A stretch of DNA of 64,000 nucleotides from an uncultured Methanobrevibacter sp. (lineage in GTDB: Archaea; Methanobacteriota; Methanobacteria; Methanobacteriales; Methanobacteriaceae). Under the pieces are notes generated by a model, which was given only the letters and a program-made list of their open reading frames with translations, did no database searches and was not told the DNA's origin. Each line of letters begins with the position of its first letter. Positions within the stretch are counted from its first letter, which is position 1. This document shows positions 55,501-62,281 of this stretch, piece by piece. Location of the stretch: the NCBI RefSeq assembly GCF_902771435.1, contig NZ_CACXXB010000002.1:44016-108015 (forward strand). The letters are read 5' to 3'. The translations under genes were made by a program, and so were the position numbers.

Positions 55501-57580
55501 CAACGATTCCAAGGTAATGGCATGCTTAAATCTAGCTAAATCCTACATTGAATTGATAAATCTGAGTATTTCAAATGAACTCAATGCCATGATAAACGGT
55601 TTGAACGGCCGATACGTTCCAGTGGGTGAAGGTGGAGAAATTGTAGTAAAACCAAGCATCCTTCCAACCGGGGCAAACATGTTCCAGGACCAGTCCAGTG
55701 AGCTTCCGACACAAGAGGCATGGGAATACGGAAAGACCCTTGCACTATTAACACTATCCGACCTTGATGATGAGACTGAAAAGGTTATCATGGGAATATG
55801 GTGTGTGGAAACCGCAAGGGATGATGGAGCATTGGTTTCAAGCGTTTTATACCTGCTTGGAATGAAACCTGTCTGGACAGATTCATCAAGTGCAGGATAT
55901 GACGATGAAGGAAATCCGACAGGTAAAAAGGTAGGCGCAATGCCTGAAGTAATCAAACTTAATGATTTAACCCGTCCTGACGGATGGGCCAAGAAAAGAA
56001 TTGACGTAACTGTAATTACAAGCGGTTTGTTCAGGGATTTATACTCTTCCCAGTCAATCCTGATGGATAACGCATATAGGGTCGCACTTGCAAGATCATA
56101 CCTCACATTAATCAACAATAAGACATTAATGAAAGATAATGATTTGAAACAGGCTTTGGAAGGAGTTATGGAAAGCATCAATTATTATGGTGTTTCAAAT
56201 GAAGCAATAAGCGACAACTATGTTGCAAAACATTGGATAGAAGATACCAAGTACTATCTAAGCATTGGCTATAATGCAACTTATGCTGGAGAATGTGCCA
56301 TTACCCGTATTTTTGCACCTCCTAACGGTGATTACGGTGCAGGAATATCTAAACTGGTATCAATGTCATGGACTTGGAACGATACCGACGAACTGGCACA
56401 GTTCTATCTGGGAAGAATGGGAAACATGTATTCCAAAAAGTATTGGGGAGATACAAACTCCTTGGTATTTTTAAGGGCACTGTCAAATTCAGATACAGTA
56501 GTTACAAGCCGTAACACCAATCAGTATGGGGTATTGGACAACGATGACTTCTTTGATTATTGGGGAGGTTTGTCCATGGCTGTTGAAAATGTTTCAGGCA
56601 AGTCCCCTAAAATGAAAGTGCTGATGTATGCGGATAAGGACAATGCATATGTTTCATCCCTGGAAGAGGTAATGTATCGCGAAATTGCTGCAAGATACGA
56701 CAACCCTAACTGGATTAAGGGCATGATGGGCGAAGGCTACAGCGGAGCCCGTTACATGTCAAACAAATTCGTAAGTAATTTATACGGCTGGCAGGTAACA
56801 AGACCAGCTTCAGTATCTGATGACTTGTGGAATAGGGTTTACAACACCTATTATAAGGATAAATATGGTTTGGGTGTTAAAGATTGGCTGATGAGCGGAA
56901 ATAATGCATATTCACTTATTTCCATGAGCGGTACCATGTTGACTGCAGCTCATGAAGGATATTGGAACGCCGATAAGGCTACACTTAGTGACATCGCAAA
57001 TACATGGGCAAAGGCAACAGTTCAGAACGGTGTTGCATGCTGTGACTGCAGCTGCGGTAATATTGCTATGATGCAGTGGGCAGTTCAATATGTAAATCCG
57101 GATATACTGGCTCAGCTATTGCCTAAATTGTATGATGCAACTCAAAATCCCGTATTTTTAAATAACACCAACAGTGTTCCTCCTGAAAATACGGACCCTT
57201 CAAACAATGAGGCATCAACTCCTAATCCGATTAAAGGTTCCACTTCATCTTCAACAATTTCAGCTAACTCAACAACCACAAGCAACAATCAGTTTTCACA
57301 GTCCAGTTCTGCTTCAAACGGACAGTCAGTTTCTGATGCCGGTGAATCTGCTCCATCAGGTGATGTAGGCGGATCTTCTGCACAGGGAGCTGACGTTAAA
57401 AAATCAATTGAAATTAATCCCGTAACTCAGCAGTCTGCAAGTGAAGTCGGAATGAGCTTGATTGCAGTTTTGGGAGTGGTATGTTTAATTTTAATAATTG
57501 GAGTCGGTTACTTTAGAAACAAAGATGAAGATAAAAATTCAAGTAAATTAGATGAGCTATATAATGAAAAAATTATCTAG
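52538..57580 (+). CDS. cobN-like: Secreted, membrane-anchored CobN/magnesium-chelatase H-like protein
   Basis: 1680 residues. Signal peptide (1 to about 30, LIALLVMLSLLLFSQVAFA), a CobN/BchH-family body, a Ser/Thr/Asn-rich linker (about 1545-1635) and a C-terminal membrane segment (about 1638-1660) with a short charged tail. Family motifs: HATHEWLPGK (761-770; CobN has HG-x-x-EWLPGK there), RIDVTVITSGLFRDLY (about 1154-1169), and NGVACCDCSCGN (about 1500), a Cys cluster where CobN usually has CCHHTCGN. Normal CobN is cytosolic and inserts cobalt with CobS/CobT; here the body should face outward with no ATPase partner nearby. A role in binding or remodelling a corrinoid, haem-like or metal ligand is inferred. 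First gene of the cassette. Confidence 0.85.
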   Translation: MKFYGKKHNILIALLVMLSLLLFSQVAFAETNDTLVNDDSGIEVLSNEYCDEDKISIDNSQNELSDSKNTTLFIISDNPGTNILDKAGWELHDEKKLDNVNLIIRSGEQIKAMNENELKGLLSGCDAFVGEWISSDVDSVLTSVLSKNPGLSNKKMFLILEPPSGNLNSDSSSIKLLRNNTLNYNKIFAAYSNEELIKYFKNTKRGISYSNVNSYLTDDAKGFSPILNQLVLYKDLNDKDNLKNQILYILNYLGVNVSFEKPVFTGSKTYGIYRDRWYSLDEYVATFFNPNFNRTVGVLESTMYIESQQLHTCYSIIESLESRGYNVIPVFAAGGSADQLKVMVESWTDAGSDISGFLADSSKYDINIDAIVSMVAYGVGGENFTKATDFFEEAGVPVFRAVHSDYVSNERWELGSTGLTTEKSDKWWHITIAETQGIIDATFIGGASSYVSNLTGAQITTYIAHKGNIELLADRIDSWVDLKYTANDEKLLSIIYYNYPPGKQNIGSSYLDTIKSIYNILLTLKEEGYDVGSLPNNVSELEDLIISCGINVATWAPGELAKLANRPQVTLLPVKEYTSWFNSLDDIVKIQVTNGTVAYIGELTRRAVELNYTETISDTIDDWLNQVVALLPDEKAGEAKKALDNIVSSLKNYAKTQSGDYYDLYLRYYDEFIKLNISGLNGWGEAPGNVMVINRNGTDYFVIPGLTFGNIFIAPEPQRGWEADIENLYHCTAVAPTHQYLAAYYYMQKSHPNAMIFVGRHATHEWLPGKEILLSSTDYGSVVVGDVPQLYFYISDGLAEAIQAKRRGFAVIISHLTSPMAYTHLYGNLTSLANLINDYNKNPKKSTENEIRNLIISNDYSTNLGLNKSEVKTIKFASLMDKVNTFLKTTQDTLHPLGLHALGDAWSEQDIASTVSAMLSRDHVLENNEGVLNLFGELSDIYFSKEYSSLSAFEREFILNKSYDIAKALIYWDAATVGEVLATENAKFNDSKVMACLNLAKSYIELINLSISNELNAMINGLNGRYVPVGEGGEIVVKPSILPTGANMFQDQSSELPTQEAWEYGKTLALLTLSDLDDETEKVIMGIWCVETARDDGALVSSVLYLLGMKPVWTDSSSAGYDDEGNPTGKKVGAMPEVIKLNDLTRPDGWAKKRIDVTVITSGLFRDLYSSQSILMDNAYRVALARSYLTLINNKTLMKDNDLKQALEGVMESINYYGVSNEAISDNYVAKHWIEDTKYYLSIGYNATYAGECAITRIFAPPNGDYGAGISKLVSMSWTWNDTDELAQFYLGRMGNMYSKKYWGDTNSLVFLRALSNSDTVVTSRNTNQYGVLDNDDFFDYWGGLSMAVENVSGKSPKMKVLMYADKDNAYVSSLEEVMYREIAARYDNPNWIKGMMGEGYSGARYMSNKFVSNLYGWQVTRPASVSDDLWNRVYNTYYKDKYGLGVKDWLMSGNNAYSLISMSGTMLTAAHEGYWNADKATLSDIANTWAKATVQNGVACCDCSCGNIAMMQWAVQYVNPDILAQLLPKLYDATQNPVFLNNTNSVPPENTDPSNNEASTPNPIKGSTSSSTISANSTTTSNNQFSQSSSASNGQSVSDAGESAPSGDVGGSSAQGADVKKSIEINPVTQQSASEVGMSLIAVLGVVCLILIIGVGYFRNKDEDKNSSKLDELYNEKII

Positions 57581-57616
57581 TTCATTAATTTTTTATTTTT
57601 TAAAAGAGGGAAAAAG

Positions 57617-58324
57617 ATGGAAGTAATTAATTTATTATGGCAACTTGGAATATTATCCGCAGTTTTAATCTTTGGAATCAAATTGGGACTTGCAACTGGT
57701 CTTGCAAACATGTCCAAAAGATATTTGGCAATGGTTTCAATAGGTTATGGTGCTGGAGTTTTAATTTTAACTGAAATATCTTCATTTTACACAGCACAAA
57801 TTACAGATTTGATTTACACTTATAATTTTGAATTTTTCCTGATAATGGCGGTCATAATGATTCTTGCAGGAATCTTTACAATAAGGGAATATAAGGTTTT
57901 TGAGAAAAATACTACTGCAGCCACATGTATGGCGGTTGTGGCTCCTTGTCCATGTTGTTTCGGTTCAATTATTGTAAGTATCATGCTTGTGGCACCAACT
58001 GTAGGTTTAGGGCTTATGAATTTAAGTATTATCGTTGCAGTCGCTTTGGTTTTAACAATTATTGCAACCTATTATGCATCAAACTACCTCATAAGATTTA
58101 TTAAAAAGCCTTATCCTATTGTTTTGGGAAATTTCATGTTCTTTTTGGGAATTTATTTTTTAATTTCCGCATTATGCCTTCCGAACATTACTGCACTTCT
58201 GCAAAGTCCGATGGATGCAATCTCAATCCAGTCTCCAGAATATATTTTAGCGGTTTTAGGCTTAATGTTAATGATAATGTTCTTAGGAGCATTTTACTTT
58301 AAAAATAACAGTTATTTAGATTAA
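57617..58324 (+). CDS. DUF2162-type membrane transporter, copy B
   Basis: 235 residues, paralog of the gene at 32412 with the same seven-segment pattern. LWQLGILSAVLIFGIKLGLATG and VAPCPCCFGSIIVSIMLVAPTVG are shared nearly unchanged, and IRFIKKPYPIVLGNFM matches IRFTTKPYPVILGNFM in copy A. The CPCC motif is kept. 36 bp after the cobN-like stop, with AAAGAGGG as site. Being next to the CobN-like gene suggests it moves the ligand that protein binds. Confidence 0.82.
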   Translation: MEVINLLWQLGILSAVLIFGIKLGLATGLANMSKRYLAMVSIGYGAGVLILTEISSFYTAQITDLIYTYNFEFFLIMAVIMILAGIFTIREYKVFEKNTTAATCMAVVAPCPCCFGSIIVSIMLVAPTVGLGLMNLSIIVAVALVLTIIATYYASNYLIRFIKKPYPIVLGNFMFFLGIYFLISALCLPNITALLQSPMDAISIQSPEYILAVLGLMLMIMFLGAFYFKNNSYLD

Positions 58325-58336
58325 TGGTGATAATAT

Positions 58337-58981
58337 ATGGTAACAACAATTCCCGGAAGTGAAATATTAACTTCCGGTTTGAATATGATTGCTCAAAGTT
58401 TACAGATTCCGGTAATCATATTTTTAGTCGTCTTTGCATTTTTTGCAATACTTACATTGGGTAGCCTTGTAAGCGAATACACATCAAGAAAAAAGGTTAC
58501 TCCAGATACATTGGAAAAATTGATTTATTCCATATCAAATGCAACCTCCAGTGAGGAATTAATGAATATAATTAAGAATGCCAAGCTGTATGAAAATCAA
58601 AAGGTGATTTTGGTTAAAATCCTGCGTGCAGATTCACTGACCGATGATACACGCGAAACATTGGCCAGAAAACTGATAGAATTTGAAGAGACAAAATCAG
58701 CAAAAACATTAGAAAGAACAGATATTGTAACCCGTATAGGACCAACATTAGGTTTGATGGGTACTTTAATCCCTATGGGTCCGGGTCTTGCTGCATTGGG
58801 TGCGGGTGATGTAAATACACTGGCAAATGCTATTATTGTTGCGTTCGATACAACCGTTGTAGGTATTGGTGCAGGTGCAGTTGGATATATCGTATCAAAG
58901 ATAAGACGCAGATGGTATGAGGAAGACCTCTCCAATCTTGATGCTTTATGCGATGCGCTTTTGGATAAATTAAAACAATAA
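58337..58981 (+). CDS. MotA/TolQ/ExbB-family proton channel, copy B
   Basis: 214 residues. TDIVTRIGPTLGLMGTLIPMGPGLAALGAGD is the same as in copy A apart from one residue at the start, followed by FDTTVVGIGAGAVGYIVSKI. N-terminal segment at about 22-44 and the EYTSRKKV turn are shared too. Likely forms the proton path with the downstream DUF2149 protein. Start ATG follows ATGGTGATAATAT, 12 bp after the DUF2162 stop. Confidence 0.88.
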   Translation: MVTTIPGSEILTSGLNMIAQSLQIPVIIFLVVFAFFAILTLGSLVSEYTSRKKVTPDTLEKLIYSISNATSSEELMNIIKNAKLYENQKVILVKILRADSLTDDTRETLARKLIEFEETKSAKTLERTDIVTRIGPTLGLMGTLIPMGPGLAALGAGDVNTLANAIIVAFDTTVVGIGAGAVGYIVSKIRRRWYEEDLSNLDALCDALLDKLKQ

Positions 58982-58997
58982 CGATGGAGTTTTAGCT

Positions 58998-59333
58998 ATG
59001 GTTAGGCGTAAATGCAAGAAAAGATTTTCCGAAGGTGAAGAGGACCCGATGGCTGGAACTTCCAATCTTGTTGATGCAATGCTTGTTATTGCAGTCGGTT
59101 TTCTTATTTTTGTTGTAATAAGCTGGAATATGCAAAGTGTAATTTTTCAGGACACCTCACAGGACCAGTCCCAGGCCGTCCAGAAATCTCCTGCCAACAT
59201 TACCGAGGTAACAGAGGGTCAGCAGTTGAACGAAACACCGGAGTCATCCGAAAGCTCAGGTCAGGGCTATATGGAAATGGGAAAGGTTTATAAGGATCCT
59301 TCAACGGGCAAGCTGATAATGGTGGAAGGATAG
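58998..59333 (+). CDS. DUF2149 protein, ExbD/TolR-like, copy B
   Basis: 111 residues, paralog of the gene at 33792. EEDPMAGTSNLVDAMLVIAVGFLIF is nearly identical, including the Asp at the head of the membrane segment. The outer tail ends in GYMEMGKVYKDPSTGKLIMVEG, differing at two places from copy A; only the Gln/Ser linker varies. Strong conservation of a short extracellular tail suggests it contacts a conserved partner. 16 bp after the ExbB-like stop. Confidence 0.8.
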   Translation: MVRRKCKKRFSEGEEDPMAGTSNLVDAMLVIAVGFLIFVVISWNMQSVIFQDTSQDQSQAVQKSPANITEVTEGQQLNETPESSESSGQGYMEMGKVYKDPSTGKLIMVEG

Positions 59334-59360
59334 GAAAAAATGGAATTATTGGATGATATT

Positions 59361-61946
59361 ATGAAAAACAAATTATTTATTTATCTATTTGCACTGATTT
59401 TCATGATGCTTTTTTCTCTAAGCGCCGTCAGTGCAGATGATTTGCAGTTAACCGATTCGGGTCAGGTTTCAGGTGATGTTGATGTAGCTACCGTTAATCC
59501 ATGGAAAACTTCAGGTGAGCTGACATATGACATTCCGTCTGATGCAAAAGACATTAAAAGTGCTGATGTTTATGTAAATATCTACAGCGGAAGCGCCCAA
59601 AACACCTATGGTGCAAATGCCAACGTGAGCTTAAGGACTGTAAACGGTGAAAATCAAATAGCTAGTGAGAAATTATGGATTGAAGACGGAAGCACTGACG
59701 GAACCATTTATCCACTAAACAATCACACATATAAGTGCTACTCCGACTATCAGATGCATTATGACATAACAGACTCATTGAAGGGTTTGAACGGTTCATC
59801 AATTTCAGTTAATGTTGATTCATTTAAAATGAGTGATAAACAGTTTGACGGAAGAATCAAACTCATTGCCTTGATTTTGGCATACGATGACGGAGATGAT
59901 GACGAAATTAATTACTGGTTTGATGCAACACAGAAATGGACACAGACAGATGTGACAACTTCATTTGATACCGCAGACATAACCAGTATCGTAAAAGCCG
60001 ATTTGATAAATATTGCACTTTCCAGCGGTGACGGAATCTACAAATTAAATGGTGAATTCATAGGCGATTCAACCGAACATGTATCCGGAAATTACTATCA
60101 GTATAACTACTGGAATATTCTTGATAATGTAAAGGAAGGTCAGGACACAGAATTTGTTTCAATTGCAGGTGCAAGTGCTTACGGTTCACTAAAAAATGTT
60201 TTAACATTCTTGAAGCTGGAATCCAAAAACATAACTGCGGATGTATCATTCAATACAGAATATACCAGTGTTCCGACATGTTATGCAGGCACCAACAACA
60301 CATTGACTGTAAAGGTCAGTTCCAATTTTGCAGGCAGGTATTCAATAGAGCTATTGGCTGACGGTAAACTTCTAAACAGCAGTGAAACTGATTTGGATGC
60401 TGCTGAAGAGGCTACTGTTTTATTAACCGACCCGACTGTCAGGGCAGTTGATGAAACTACTGTTAATGGTGCCGGCAATAAAGAAGTAACTTATATAATC
60501 AATGTTAAATTGGGTGATGTTATTGTAGGAAGTGCCAATAAAACCGTTCCGGTATTGTATAACGGTAATCTTGGAAAGGATTTGGCCTACAATGCACGTT
60601 ATATTGAAGATATTCGGGTATTTACAGTCACCGGGGGAATTGCAGCTGACACTAAAGACAGTTCAACTTACCTGTCTGCCTCCGCATCAAACAGAACAGA
60701 TATTTTCAAAATTGATTTGGATGAAAGCTCATCTCTGGAAAAAGCATTCGTTTACATTGCTTATAACTGGGATAAGAGTGGTGTTGGAGGGCCTGTATTT
60801 AACGTCACATTCAACGGTAATGCCATTTCTCCTAAATCCAGCTATCGTGATCAGTCCAACTTGGGCAGTTACGGAAGATATGGGTACGGATTGATGTTTT
60901 ATGATGTGTCTGATTTGGCAAAACCTGGAGATAATGTTTTAATCTTAAATAAGCAATCAGGATTGACTTCAGTATATCCTGGAAATTTAATATATTTATA
61001 CAACAGCACTGAAAGCGATTATATAAAAAATATTTACCTGTTGAATGGTGCTGATTTGCTTGCAAATTCCAACAATGATGCTGGAAGAGTTGTTAAAACT
61101 TCAAATGTATTAAATGCAGATGTTAATGATGTAATTAATTCTGCATTCACTGTTTTTGCTGCCGGTGCTCAAAAAGGTGAAGGAAACATTATATTCAATG
61201 GAAATGTAATGGAAGATGTATGGAACGGCACTTCTAACTCTCTTGATTCATTCACCTTCGACATTTCATCTAAATTAACAGACTCAAATGATATTGCTTT
61301 TGTTGCAACCGGATCTACAGTTCTGGCGTTGAATCAAATTGTGGTAACATACAAAAATGCACCAGTAAAAGTTACTTTAACACCTAAGGCATTATCCGCT
61401 ACATATGATTCTGCCAAGGCATTTAAAGTTACTGCATTGGATTCGAAAGGTAATCCTGTTGGCGGTTTGGAGCTTACTTTAAAAATATTTACAGGCAATA
61501 AGTTCACATCAAAAACTATCAAAACAGATGCAAATGGTATTGCAAGCTTTAAAGATGCATCAAAATTGGCCATTGGTTCACATAAGGTTGAAATCATATC
61601 ATCTGATGAAACTTATGCTGTTAAAAATGCAACATCATCAATTAAGGTATCCAAAGCCAAAACAACTGTCAAGGCTGTGAAAGTAACCAATAAGTTTAAA
61701 AAATCTAAATATTTCAAAGTAACTGTTACAAACAAGGCAACTAAAAAGGCAGTTAAGAATGTTAAAGTCAAATTAAAAATCTACACTGGCAAGAAATACG
61801 TAACCAAGACCATTAAAACCAACAGCAAAGGCATTGCCCAGTTCAATACCAAGGCACTGAAGGTTGGTAGTCATAAGGTTGTGATTTCTTCCGGCAATTC
61901 AAAATACACAATCAGTGCAAAAAGTACTATTGTAATTAAAAAATAG
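59361..61946 (+). CDS. Secreted surface protein (DUF3344-like) with two C-terminal Ig-like repeats
   Basis: 861 residues. Signal peptide KNKLFIYLFALIFMMLFSLSAVSA. The large N-terminal part (about 30-660) contains DVYVNIYSGSAQNTYGANANVSL, QMHYDITDSLKGLNGSSI and VPTCYAGTNNTLTVKV, and its next-gene paralog has all of them; I recall such proteins as DUF3344. Two Ig-like repeats close the protein (from about 675 and 770: FKVTALDSKGNPVGGLELTLKI, FKVTVTNKATKKAVKNVKVKL), Lys-rich, likely wall-binding. Start set at ATG 59361 because the signal peptide starts there and GGATGAT precedes it; ATG 59340 would add 7 residues. Last gene of the cobN-like operon. Confidence 0.82.
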   Translation: MKNKLFIYLFALIFMMLFSLSAVSADDLQLTDSGQVSGDVDVATVNPWKTSGELTYDIPSDAKDIKSADVYVNIYSGSAQNTYGANANVSLRTVNGENQIASEKLWIEDGSTDGTIYPLNNHTYKCYSDYQMHYDITDSLKGLNGSSISVNVDSFKMSDKQFDGRIKLIALILAYDDGDDDEINYWFDATQKWTQTDVTTSFDTADITSIVKADLINIALSSGDGIYKLNGEFIGDSTEHVSGNYYQYNYWNILDNVKEGQDTEFVSIAGASAYGSLKNVLTFLKLESKNITADVSFNTEYTSVPTCYAGTNNTLTVKVSSNFAGRYSIELLADGKLLNSSETDLDAAEEATVLLTDPTVRAVDETTVNGAGNKEVTYIINVKLGDVIVGSANKTVPVLYNGNLGKDLAYNARYIEDIRVFTVTGGIAADTKDSSTYLSASASNRTDIFKIDLDESSSLEKAFVYIAYNWDKSGVGGPVFNVTFNGNAISPKSSYRDQSNLGSYGRYGYGLMFYDVSDLAKPGDNVLILNKQSGLTSVYPGNLIYLYNSTESDYIKNIYLLNGADLLANSNNDAGRVVKTSNVLNADVNDVINSAFTVFAAGAQKGEGNIIFNGNVMEDVWNGTSNSLDSFTFDISSKLTDSNDIAFVATGSTVLALNQIVVTYKNAPVKVTLTPKALSATYDSAKAFKVTALDSKGNPVGGLELTLKIFTGNKFTSKTIKTDANGIASFKDASKLAIGSHKVEIISSDETYAVKNATSSIKVSKAKTTVKAVKVTNKFKKSKYFKVTVTNKATKKAVKNVKVKLKIYTGKKYVTKTIKTNSKGIAQFNTKALKVGSHKVVISSGNSKYTISAKSTIVIKK

Positions 61947-61966
61947 AGTATTATTCTCTATTTTTT
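61938..61966 (+). terminator. Terminator of the cobN-like operon
   Basis: AAAAAATAGAG (61938-61948) pairs with CTCTATTTTTT (61956-61966) around a 7-base loop; more Ts follow. It separates the operon from the next secreted protein gene. Confidence 0.75.
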
Positions 61967-62026
61967 TTCAATTTTTTGGGCAAAATTTTCGTGATGGTTA
62001 ATTTTTGTTAATATATTTTTTACAGA

Positions 62027-62117
62027 GTATTACTTTTCATTTTTCAATTCATTTAATTTTTATTACTATTATTGCAATTTTTTTAAAATTAGTATTACTT
62101 TTGGCTAAAAGTATTAC
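62027..62117 (+). promoter_or_regulatory. Repeated GTATTACTTTT elements before the second surface-protein gene
   Basis: Exact 11-mers begin at 62027, 62092 and 62111, all on the same strand as the copies at 52279-52427. TATA-like TTTTTATAAAA (about 62129) or ATATTTATATT (about 62153) follows, with further GTAATA (62143) and GTTATTAC (62164) variants. Rest of the 335-bp gap is AT-rich with no gene. Confidence 0.7.
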
Positions 62118-62281
62118 TTTTAAACAAATTTTTATAAAAAAAGTAATAAGAAATATTTATATTGTTATTACTACTTCACTTTAATTAAGGCTTAGTTATT
62201 TAAAGTAGTGTATAGAGCCCATTTTCCTTTTATTCCCCACTTTAAATAAACTGCCGAAAGTAAAAAAAATCGTGGTATATT

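Noticed and set aside
52538..57580. Cytosolic cobaltochelatase CobN for B12 synthesis
   Set aside because: A clear signal peptide and C-terminal membrane anchor place the body outside the cell, and no chelatase ATPase genes are adjacent.
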